Of a stretch of DNA of 64,000 nucleotides, positions 1-6,062 are shown in pieces. The stretch covers positions 4,898,001-4,962,000 of the forward strand of contig NZ_CP108474.1 in NCBI RefSeq assembly GCF_036226445.1, given 5' to 3'. Below the pieces are notes generated by a model, which saw only the letters and a program-made list of their open reading frames with translations, had not been told where the DNA came from and made no database searches. Every line of letters begins with the position of its first letter. Positions within the stretch are counted from its first letter, which is position 1. A program made the translations under genes and the position numbers. Source of the stretch: Streptomyces sp. NBC_01255. GTDB lineage: Bacteria; Actinomycetota; Actinomycetes; Streptomycetales; Streptomycetaceae.

Positions 1-661
1 GCCAGTAGACCCGGCCGCACTCCACGCACTCCGCGAAGACGTCGTAGGTCTTCTCCGTGCCCTGCTCCAGGCGCTCGCGGACCGCGTCCTTGTCGGCGTC
101 GGACAGCCGGCCGTTGCATGCCGTGCAGCGGGTCCAGGGGGTCAGTGGTGGTGCGAACCGCTCCAGGACGTCGCGGAGCTGGTCCTCCGGTCGGTCGCTG
201 TACACGTAGGCGCCTGCCCACAGCTCCCGGCGGCGCAGCAGGCCGCGGTCGCGTGTGAGCATGACCCGCTGCTCCCGGGCGGAGAGTGCGGCCAGTGCGG
301 GGTCGCCGATGTCCTCGCTCTCGTATGCCGCGTCGACGCCGAGCAGGCGCAGTCGGCGGGCCAGGGTGCCGAGGTGTACGTCGAGCAGGAACCGGAGTGG
401 TGCGCCCGGCACCGGCTGGGGGCGGGCGACGTCCTCCACGTCGATCGTCTCGCCCGCTACCGGGACGTGTGACGTGTCCACGGGGCGGCCGTCGACGAGG
501 AGCCGGCCCGCTTCGGTGAGCGGTACGCCGAGCGACTCCACCACGTGGCCGAGTGAGGAGGCGCCGTCGGTGGTCACGGGGGTGTGTCCCGAGCGTCGCT
601 CCGCCGAGACGAAGAGCCGCAGGCCGGGGGCGAATCTGATGTGGATCTCCGGTCCGTTCAC
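1..661 (-). CDS. Mut7-C RNase domain protein (3' end outside window)
   Basis: Partial gene: 220 codons are visible and the C-terminus runs off the left edge. The first ~80 residues look like the ubiquitin-like Mut7-C partner domain. From residue ~88 the PIN-like Mut7-C RNase fold follows (FLLDVHLG with D94, LTRDRG at 135-140), then a zinc ribbon with RCTAC (C179, C182) and ECVEC (C212, C215). The family is a predicted PIN-type ribonuclease related to the C-terminus of worm Mut-7; its substrate is not known to me. The GTG start at 661 fits the family's N-terminus (VNGPEIHIRF); the only nearby upstream ATG is out of frame. A complete protein would be only some 20-30 residues longer. Confidence 0.85.
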   Translation of the reverse strand, partial: MNGPEIHIRFAPGLRLFVSAERRSGHTPVTTDGASSLGHVVESLGVPLTEAGRLLVDGRPVDTSHVPVAGETIDVEDVARPQPVPGAPLRFLLDVHLGTLARRLRLLGVDAAYESEDIGDPALAALSAREQRVMLTRDRGLLRRRELWAGAYVYSDRPEDQLRDVLERFAPPLTPWTRCTACNGRLSDADKDAVRERLEQGTEKTYDVFAECVECGRVYW

Positions 662-728
662 GGGGACAGGATGGCATCGGGGGGTGGGAGGGGGCCAGGG
701 GATTCGTCTTCCGGGGGGCGGGGGCCGG

Positions 729-1298
729 TCAGGGGCGGAAGGCGGCGGCGTGGTCGGTGGGTACCGCGAGGGCGGCCTCGGCGATGTCGCGCTCATGGAT
801 CGGATCCCCGTGCGCGTGCGGATAGGGCAGGGCCGGTGCGTGTCCGGTCCGGAGTGCCCGTGACCACTGCAGGGCGTTGGAGGCGAAGGCGCCGGGCCGG
901 AGGTATGTGGCCTCGAAGGCTCCGGTGTCCGCGGCGGTGGACAGGGCGTGCTCCGCGGCCAGGTGGGAGGTGGCGATCGCGTTTCCCGCGGCGTCCGGGG
1001 CGAGGGCGGAGCTGGAGGAGAGGAGCACGATGTGCTCGACGCCGGCGGCCCGGGCCCGGTCGGCGAATGTCCCGGCGTGTGCGGCCTCGGCGTACAGGAA
1101 CACGGCGTCGGTGCCGGTCAGGGCGGCGTCGAAGGTGGTCGGATCGGTGAGATCGCAGCGCACCGTGTCGACTCCGTGGGGTGGGGAGAGGTCGGCGGGG
1201 TTCTTGGAGGCGGCTGTGACCTTGATGCCCGCGGCGTCGAGCAGGCCGATCAGGGTGGAGGCGCCGCGGCCGCGGCTGCCGGTGACGAGAACGGTCAT
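729..1298 (-). CDS. NmrA-like NAD(P)-binding protein, C-terminally shortened
   Basis: 189 aa. It starts with a Rossmann dinucleotide-binding loop (TGSRGRGAS, residues 6-14), followed by the atypical short-chain dehydrogenase pattern of NmrA/YtfG-like quinone or NAD(P)H-sensing proteins (DAVFLYAEAA, VEHIVLLSSSSA, YLRPGAFASNALQW). Family members are usually about 270-290 aa. This one stops soon after the DPIHERDIAEAAL segment, so the C-terminal substrate lobe is missing; the next bases hold no recognisable continuation in any frame. It is divergent from a GNAT gene, with a perfect palindrome between them. It may be a short functional paralogue or a decaying gene. Start ATG 1298 gives the canonical MTVLVTGSRG. 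Confidence 0.75.
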   Translation of the reverse strand: MTVLVTGSRGRGASTLIGLLDAAGIKVTAASKNPADLSPPHGVDTVRCDLTDPTTFDAALTGTDAVFLYAEAAHAGTFADRARAAGVEHIVLLSSSSALAPDAAGNAIATSHLAAEHALSTAADTGAFEATYLRPGAFASNALQWSRALRTGHAPALPYPHAHGDPIHERDIAEAALAVPTDHAAAFRP

Positions 1299-1354
1299 GA
1301 GGGTGTCCCTTCGGTTCGGTGGGAGGTCGAGGCGGTTTGCTGTGTTGCGAAGAG

Positions 1355-1369
1355 TCTGCGTTACGCAGA
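1355..1369. promoter_or_regulatory. Perfect palindrome in divergent promoter region
   Basis: TCTGCG-TTA-CGCAGA, six-base arms with a three-base spacer, lies between the NmrA-like gene (-) and the GNAT gene (+). Its size and symmetry suit a dimeric repressor, and HxlR- or TetR-type proteins often control NmrA-like genes. No regulator gene sits next to it, so the binding protein is unknown. Confidence 0.5.
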
Positions 1370-1418
1370 TAAATATCCGTGGGCTTGCCTCGTCCGTCAA
1401 CCCTGAAAAACCCTGGGG

Positions 1419-1424
1419 TACCGT
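1419..1424 (+). promoter_or_regulatory. -10 element TACCGT, leaderless start
   Basis: TACCGT ends six bases before the ATG of the GNAT gene at 1431, the spacing expected if transcription begins at or next to the start codon. There is no Shine-Dalgarno sequence between them. No convincing -35 box is visible. Confidence 0.45.
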
Positions 1425-1430
1425 CCCCGT

Positions 1431-1880
1431 ATGAAGATCATCGACCTCGAGCCGGGCGATCCCCGGCTGGAGAGCGACCTCCTGCCGGTCCTCTCCGAAC
1501 TCCGCCCCCACCTCACCCCGGAGCTGTTCCGCGAGGTGTACGAGGCGGGGCATCCCCAGGGGCTGCGGTTCAGCGCCGCCTACAGCGACGCCGGGCGCTG
1601 CGTCGGCGCGGCCGGCTGGCGGATCATCAACAACACCAGCTCCCTGCGCAAGCTCTACGTCGACGACCTGGTGACCGCCGCCGCCGACCGCTCCACCGGC
1701 GTCGGCCACGCGCTCATCGCCCACCTGGAGGGCCACGCGCGCGCGGCCGGCTGCCACGAGCTCAACCTCGACTCCGGCACCCACCGCACCGGAGCCCACC
1801 GCTTCTACCTGCGCGAGCGCTTCGACATCGTCGCCTTCCACTTCACCCGGCTGCTCACCGGGCCGGAAGACGCCTCCTAG
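1431..1880 (+). CDS. GNAT family N-acetyltransferase
   Basis: 149 aa with a single GNAT fold: N-terminal helices, the LRKLYVDDLVT strand (~residues 78-88) leading into the acetyl-CoA pyrophosphate loop (STGVGHALIAHLEGHAR, ~93-109), and the C-terminal HRFYLRERFDIVAFHF strand. Members acetylate small molecules or protein termini; the substrate cannot be read from sequence. It is probably a leaderless transcript. Its last four bases overlap the stop of the convergent GNAT gene, so the two genes meet end to end without a terminator. Confidence 0.85.
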   Translation: MKIIDLEPGDPRLESDLLPVLSELRPHLTPELFREVYEAGHPQGLRFSAAYSDAGRCVGAAGWRIINNTSSLRKLYVDDLVTAAADRSTGVGHALIAHLEGHARAAGCHELNLDSGTHRTGAHRFYLRERFDIVAFHFTRLLTGPEDAS

Positions 1881-2407
1881 CCGGGAGCGAAGCCCAGGTC
1901 GAGCCGCCAGTCGTTGCAGCGCATCGGGCGGCCCGGCGGGTACTCGAAGGTGCGCTCCCCGCGCAGCTCGAAACCCGCCTTCCGGCACACCGCGTTCGAC
2001 GCGGTGTTGTCCGCCGACGGGAAGGCGTGCAGGTGCCGGTGGAGGCCCGCGGCCCGGGCTTCCGCCGCCACCGCGCGCGTGGCGGCCGTCGCGACGCCCT
2101 TGCCCTGGAAGCCCGGCAGGACGGTCCAGCCCGTCTCGTACACCGGCTCGCCGTCCCAGGTCTGTGCCCAGAAGCCGATGCTGCCCACCACCACGTCCTC
2201 CGGCAGCAGCCGGATCCGGAACATCCGCCCCGCGCCCGTGTCGTCGGCGCTCAGCGCCACGTACCGCCGGTGGCGGCCGACGAGCTGCTCCTCCGTCGCC
2301 GGACCGCCGAGGTGCTCCATCAGCTCCGGTGCGTTGAGCGCGCGCAGCAGCCCCGCGTCCTCTTCGGACCAGGCTTCGAGCCGTACGGAAGAGGTGTCGT
2401 CGTCCAT
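1877..2407 (-). CDS. GNAT acetyltransferase, RimJ/RimL-like
   Basis: 176 aa. The RimJ/RimL-type GNAT arrangement is clear: LEAWSEEDAGLLRALNAPELMEHLGGP near the N-terminus, VVVGSIGFWAQTWDGEPVYETGWTV in the core, the acyl-CoA loop LPGFQGKGVATAATRAVA (~108-125), and ADNTASNAVCRKAGFELRGE near the end, the motif that closes the active site. Substrate unknown. TACCGT at 2415-2420 (minus strand) ends seven bases before the ATG and there is no ribosome-binding site, so a leaderless mRNA is likely. The AraC gene upstream is read in the same direction and ends 15 bases before this start. Confidence 0.85.
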   Translation of the reverse strand: MDDDTSSVRLEAWSEEDAGLLRALNAPELMEHLGGPATEEQLVGRHRRYVALSADDTGAGRMFRIRLLPEDVVVGSIGFWAQTWDGEPVYETGWTVLPGFQGKGVATAATRAVAAEARAAGLHRHLHAFPSADNTASNAVCRKAGFELRGERTFEYPPGRPMRCNDWRLDLGFAPG

Positions 2408-2422
2408 GGTCCGTACGGTAGG

Positions 2423-3307
2423 TCAGGGCGCCGACACCGCGCGGGCGTACGCGGTCGGCGGCACCCCGATCGTCGCCGTGAAGTCCCGTACGAGATGGGC
2501 CTGGTCGCTGTAGCCGAGCTCGTCCGCGAGCAGGGCCCAGTCGGGGGCGCCCGCCGTCCCGGCGGACTCCGCTCGCTCCAGGGCCTCGTGGATGCGGTAG
2601 CGCAGGATGACCCACTTCGGTCCGACGCCGACGCAGGCGGCGAAGAGGCGCTGGAGGGATCGGGCCGACAGGCCGGACGCGGCGGCCAGCCGGGACACCC
2701 TGCGCAGCCCGCGGTCCGTGCGGATCAGGTCCACGAGCTCCATGGCCTGCTCGGCGGCCGGGTCGGGTGTGGGGCCGTGGGCGAGGAGGAAGGCGTCGAG
2801 CGCCGCCACGCGCGCGTGGTCGCCGTCGGGGAAGAGGACCGCGGACAGTGCGTCGGTGCCCTCGCCCGTACCTCCCGCTTCGTTCGTCGGGAACACCTTG
2901 GTGAGGGGGATCCGGCGGCCCGTCCAGGTCGAGACCGGCCACGCGGGCGCGAACGGGCGGAAGCCGCCGGGGCGGAACTGCACGCCGCAGACCCGGCCCA
3001 GGCCGGTCAGCTTCTGTGTGAACAGGCCGAGCCCGATCCCGGAGACCTCGGCGGACGACTCGGCCGTGTCCGGAGGGCCGTCGAGCGGGCCGTACCGCTG
3101 GAAGACGACGTTCACGGACGGGTGCGGGACGACGTGGGTCGCGTACGGCTCCGTCAGCTCCCAGTCGATCAGCCAGTAGTGCTCCAGGTAGGGCCGCAGC
3201 TCGGGCGCCGGGGGGTGGCGGCGGAAGCGGACGCGGGTGAGCAGCTCGGCGGGGTCGACGATGCCCCGGGTGTCCCGGCGTGGCGCTGAGGCTGAGGCGG
3301 CGGACAT
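2423..3307 (-). CDS. AraC family transcriptional regulator
   Basis: 294 aa. The N-terminal ~160 residues form the DUF6597-like effector domain typical of actinobacterial AraC proteins (PAPELRPYLEHYWLIDWEL, VVPHPSVNVVFQ, GVQFRPGGFRPF). The C-terminal ~100 residues are the double helix-turn-helix DNA-binding region (RVSRLAAASGLSARSLQRLFAACVGVGPKWVI, then LADELGYSDQAHLVRDFTATIGVPPTAY). The start at 3307 is the only suitable ATG before the domain and sits seven bases after a TAGCAT -10 element. It is divergent from a TIGR03086 gene, which is a plausible target, and is followed by a GNAT gene on the same strand. Confidence 0.88.
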   Translation of the reverse strand: MSAASASAPRRDTRGIVDPAELLTRVRFRRHPPAPELRPYLEHYWLIDWELTEPYATHVVPHPSVNVVFQRYGPLDGPPDTAESSAEVSGIGLGLFTQKLTGLGRVCGVQFRPGGFRPFAPAWPVSTWTGRRIPLTKVFPTNEAGGTGEGTDALSAVLFPDGDHARVAALDAFLLAHGPTPDPAAEQAMELVDLIRTDRGLRRVSRLAAASGLSARSLQRLFAACVGVGPKWVILRYRIHEALERAESAGTAGAPDWALLADELGYSDQAHLVRDFTATIGVPPTAYARAVSAP

Positions 3308-3433
3308 GCTGCGGATGCTAGGCGGTGCCGGCGGTTGTTCGGGGGTCTTCCCCAGGGCTTCTTTCAGGGGTGCGGGTCTGTGGCGGCGCGTTTTTTCAAG
3401 ACCGGGGCGGGCAGGTTCCCCTAGCGTCGACGC
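3308..3433. promoter_or_regulatory. Back-to-back leaderless promoters
   Basis: TAGCAT (3315-3320, read on the minus strand) is seven bases before the AraC ATG, and TAGCGT (3422-3427, plus strand) is six bases before the TIGR03086 ATG. Neither start has a Shine-Dalgarno sequence. The space between would be the place for AraC-type operator half-sites, but I see no clear pair of repeats. Confidence 0.45.
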
Positions 3434-4018
3434 ATGACGTACGAGGCCCCGCCCCGCATCGGTGATCTGCTCCGCACCGCCGCCGCCCACGCCGACCCCC
3501 TGGTCGGCGCCACCACCGACGACTCGCTCGGCGCGCCCACGCCCTGCGCCGAGTACGACGTGCGTGCCCTGCTGAACCACCTCTTCTCCGTCGTCGTGAA
3601 CTTCCAGGCCCTCGCGGCCAAGGAGCCGGCCGACTTCGCCGAGACCCCGGACCGGCTCGCGGAGGCCGGCTGGCGCGAGCGGTTCTCGGTGGAGACCGGG
3701 AAGCTGGTCGCCGCCTGGTCCGCGCCGGGCGCGGACGAGGGGATCGTCGGGGCGATGGGGCTGCCCGCGCGGACGGTCGGGTCGATGGTCCTGCTCGATC
3801 TGACCGTGCACGTGTGGGATCTGGCCCGTGCCACCGGGCGCGGTTTCGAGCCGGATCCGGCCGTGGTGGCCGGGCTGGTGGAGGAGGTGGAGGGGATGGC
3901 GCCGATGGCCCGGAAGATGAACGTCTTCGGGGAGGGCGTCGACCTGCCCGAGGGGGCGACGGTGTTCGAGCGGCTCCTCGCGGTGACGGGTCGCGACCCG
4001 CGCGCCTGGGCGGTCTGA
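3434..4018 (+). CDS. TIGR03086 family DinB-like metal-binding protein
   Basis: 194 aa. It belongs to the four-helix DinB/MDMPI superfamily (mycothiol-dependent maleylpyruvate isomerase N-domain type). Visible landmarks are APTPCAEYDVRALLNHLFSVVVNF (~36-59, with the metal-binding His at the helix start) and LLDLTVHVWDLARATGR (~122-138, carrying the second conserved His). Members are thought to be metal-dependent, mycothiol-linked transferases or isomerases; the substrate here is unknown. Divergent from the AraC gene, which probably regulates it. Confidence 0.8.
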   Translation: MTYEAPPRIGDLLRTAAAHADPLVGATTDDSLGAPTPCAEYDVRALLNHLFSVVVNFQALAAKEPADFAETPDRLAEAGWRERFSVETGKLVAAWSAPGADEGIVGAMGLPARTVGSMVLLDLTVHVWDLARATGRGFEPDPAVVAGLVEEVEGMAPMARKMNVFGEGVDLPEGATVFERLLAVTGRDPRAWAV

Positions 4019-4084
4019 GGCGGCCTTGAGGGGCCGGAGGGGGCCTGGTGCGACCTGGGGCTGCGCGCTCGGGCGGCCCCGGGC

Positions 4085-4336
4085 TCAGCGCAGGCGGCCC
4101 GGGGAGCCGAAGGAGAGGCGGGAGACGACCTGGCCGAAGGCGTGCTCCTCCGCGGGTGTCAGCTGGACCGACTCCTGCGGGTGCCAGACGCGCTCCAGCG
4201 GGCCTGTCGCCGCCCGGTCGCGGCGTGCCCGGGCGCGGGACCGCAGGCTCAGCGTCAGCCACACCGCCGTCGAGACGGCGAGCAGGCCGAAGAGCGTGAG
4301 GACACGGGGGTCGGAGAACTGGCCGGGCAAGGACAT
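4085..4336 (-). CDS. Small single-span membrane protein
   Basis: 83 aa. A transmembrane helix (VLTLFGLLAVSTAVWLTLSL, ~12-31) is followed by a strongly basic RSRARARRDR stretch, so the C-terminus should be cytoplasmic. The rest is short and polar (ESVQLTPAEEHAFGQVVSRLSF). I recognise no family with a known role. The sense of this frame fits a coding gene better than the basic, proline-rich readings on the other strand. It is convergent with the TIGR03086 gene. Confidence 0.6.
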   Translation of the reverse strand: MSLPGQFSDPRVLTLFGLLAVSTAVWLTLSLRSRARARRDRAATGPLERVWHPQESVQLTPAEEHAFGQVVSRLSFGSPGRLR

Positions 4337-4612
4337 GGCTCACTCCAGGGCGTGAGGGCCGTCCGTACGCGCTGCGCCCCGGCAGGTGGCGCGCGGGCAC
4401 GAAGGCGCTGGCGATTCCTACTGCTTCCTCCCGACCTGTTCAGTTAACACCACGCCGGGGGACTTTCGGCAGGGGGGTCCGGGACGAAAGTCCCGGGTGG
4501 GGCGGCAGGCGGCGGGGGTGTGCGCGGAGGGGCGCAGGCCCTCTTGTGCGGGCCGGGGAACCGTTCCAAGGTGGCCGCAGGAGGCAGTCTCGGCCGGGGA
4601 GGGAGCAGCCGC
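4337..4612. other. Intergenic region, no gene seen
   Basis: A 276-base gap between two divergent genes. It contains a DevR/OsdR-like palindrome (4481-4494) and a looser inverted repeat, GGGACTTTCG (4459-4468) with CGAAAGTCCC (4485-4494). Open frames here are short, proline/arginine-rich and lack start signals. Confidence 0.5.
4481..4494. promoter_or_regulatory. DevR/OsdR-like box (GGGAC-GAAA-GTCCC)
   Basis: The palindrome GGGAC-GAAA-GTCCC is close to the dormancy-regulator core GGGACTWWAGTCCC bound by DosR/DevR in mycobacteria and by the related OsdR of Streptomyces. The same sequence partly repeats 22 bases upstream (GGGACTTTCG at 4459). It lies about 120 bp before the binding-protein gene at 4613 and about 145 bp before the small membrane protein gene on the other strand. 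One mismatch from the core leaves room for doubt. Confidence 0.4.
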
Positions 4613-5464
4613 ATGTCCGGAACGCAGCCATGGGGATTCACGGACGACAGGGGTGCGGAGCCGGTGTCGGCCCGGGTGCCGGAGCGGGTCGTCGCGTATG
4701 TACGGGCCGGGGCGGCGCTGCTCGATCTGGGGGTGACGCCGGTCGCCGTCTACGGTTCCGGGCACGACGGCCCGGTGTCCGACCCGGCCAAGGCGGGTGG
4801 CCTCGACGCGGCCGGGGTCCCGTACCTCGGTCCCGGCCGGGCCCTGGACGAGGGGCTGCTGCGGGAGTGGCGGCCGGATCTGATCGTCGACGTGACGTAC
4901 GACGGGAAGAGCCCGTACGCGCTGGACGAGGCGGTCGCCGACCGGCTGGGGGTGCCGCTCGTCGCGCTCTCCGTCGGCAACGAGCTCACCCTGCCGGCGA
5001 TCCTCGACCGGTTCGGGGCGCTGGGCGCCTCGCTGCGGGCCGGGGCGGCGGTGTCCACGGCGGCGTCGGCGGAGCCGGCGGCGGGCGTGGAGGAGGCCGA
5101 GGCAGTCCTCCGGGGCGTCGCGGGGCGGACCGGGCTCACTGTGCTCGCGCTGTCCGGGGCCGGCCCCGACCAGGTCCATCTGGCCCGTCCGCAGGCCTGG
5201 CCCGAGCTGGCGCGGCTCGCGGCGCTCGGGGTCCGGCTGCTCGACCCCGGTCCGGGGCCCGGCGCCAACTGGCTCACCGCCGACTGGGGCCGTGCCGCCG
5301 AGCTCCGTCCCGACCTGATCCTCTTCGACAACCGGTTCCACGCCGTCCCGCCGTACGAGACACCGCCCGGCACCCGCCTCGCCGCGTGGAACCCCGAGAC
5401 CCCGCCCAGCCCCGCCGCCTACGCGCGCTTCTTCCGTGAGCTGGCGGAAGCCCTGGCGGCGTAA
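4613..5464 (+). CDS. Siderophore-type substrate-binding protein without signal peptide
   Basis: 283 aa. The fold is that of TroA/FepB-like (class III) binding proteins of iron-siderophore ABC transporters: PERVVAYVRAGAALLDLGVTPVAVYG, LLREWRPDLIVDVTYDG and GRAAELRPDLILFDNRF are the paired lobes, joined by a long helix. These proteins normally start with a Sec signal and lipobox; here MSGTQPWGFTDDRG leads straight into the domain and no hydrophobic segment precedes it. No permease or ATPase gene is adjacent. Either export uses an unseen route, or this is a cytoplasmic relative. GGGAG ten bases upstream supports the ATG at 4613. Confidence 0.75.
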   Translation: MSGTQPWGFTDDRGAEPVSARVPERVVAYVRAGAALLDLGVTPVAVYGSGHDGPVSDPAKAGGLDAAGVPYLGPGRALDEGLLREWRPDLIVDVTYDGKSPYALDEAVADRLGVPLVALSVGNELTLPAILDRFGALGASLRAGAAVSTAASAEPAAGVEEAEAVLRGVAGRTGLTVLALSGAGPDQVHLARPQAWPELARLAALGVRLLDPGPGPGANWLTADWGRAAELRPDLILFDNRFHAVPPYETPPGTRLAAWNPETPPSPAAYARFFRELAEALAA

Positions 5465-5487
5465 GGGTTCCGGGTCGGGTCGGGTCG

Positions 5488-5537
5488 GGCCGGGTAAGGC
5501 CGGGTCGGGCCAGGTATGGCCGGGTCAGGCCGGGGTC
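5488..5537. repeat. Five ~10-bp GGCCGGGTNN tandem repeats
   Basis: Five head-to-tail units of a 10-base sequence (GGCCGGGTAA, GGCCGGGTCG, GGCCAGGTAT, GGCCGGGTCA, GGCCGGGG..), preceded by CGGGT x3. They fill the junction between two convergent genes, and the MerR stop codon (5525-5527) lies inside the array. Confidence 0.8.
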
Positions 5538-5941
5538 GAGGACAGGCGGCTGCGGAGGGACGTGGCGAACTCCTCCGCGCGAGCCAGCTGGGTCCGCAGT
5601 TCGGTGACCCGCTCCGCGGCCGCCTGCTCGTAGCGGCGGACGCGGGTCACGAGCGCGGTGCGGTCCTCCGGGTCGAGCTCCGTGTCCGTGCCCGGACGGT
5701 CCTCGGTCAGCCGGTCCACCGCCGTGAGCAGTTCGCGGGTCTCGTCGAGGGTGAAGCCGAGGGGCTTCATCCGGCGGATCACCATCAGCCGGGAGACGTC
5801 CGCGTCCGTGTAGAGGGGGAATCCGCCGGGCGAGGCGGCGGAGGGCACCACCAGGCCGTTGTCCTCGTACTGGCGGATGGTGCGCAGGGACAGTTCCGTC
5901 CGTGCGGCGACCTCGCCGATCTGCATGGGTTCGCCGGCCAT
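5525..5941 (-). CDS. MerR family transcriptional regulator
   Basis: 138 aa from the chosen ATG. The winged helix-turn-helix comes first (MQIGEVAARTELSLRTIRQYEDNGLV), then FPLYTDADVSRLMVIRRMKPLGFTLDETRELL, and a C-terminal coiled-coil dimer helix (~95-130). There is no metal-binding Cys cluster, so a small organic ligand or protein signal is more likely. A GTG at 5980 would add 13 residues encoded by a 12-base repeat (SGVRSGVGSGVR), probably not part of the fold. Divergent from the APC permease gene, a plausible target; MerR proteins usually act on long-spacer promoters in such gaps. Confidence 0.85.
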   Translation of the reverse strand: MAGEPMQIGEVAARTELSLRTIRQYEDNGLVVPSAASPGGFPLYTDADVSRLMVIRRMKPLGFTLDETRELLTAVDRLTEDRPGTDTELDPEDRTALVTRVRRYEQAAAERVTELRTQLARAEEFATSLRSRLSSTPA

Positions 5942-5944
5942 CCG

Positions 5945-5980
5945 TACTCCGCTTCCTACTCCGCTCCGTACTCCGCTCAC
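5945..5980. repeat. Three 12-bp tandem repeats at MerR start
   Basis: TACTCCGCTTCC, TACTCCGCTCCG and TACTCCGCTCAC follow head to tail just upstream of the preferred MerR start. A multiple of three keeps the reading frame open upstream, which makes the true start ambiguous. Confidence 0.8.
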
Positions 5981-6062
5981 GCGTGACGTCCTTCCTCGTA
6001 GAGGGGTTCCGCAGGGCGCGGCTTCCGCGCATTACATACCATTCGTCCTAACTTCAGCACTT

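Noticed and set aside
1379..3289. Plus-strand 636-codon frame over the GNAT and AraC genes
   Set aside because: Antisense to well-supported genes and lacks any family pattern.
5942..6062. c-di-AMP riboswitch before the KimA-like gene, as in Bacillus
   Set aside because: The space is only about 120 bases and shared with MerR; the conserved pseudoknot pattern is not visible.
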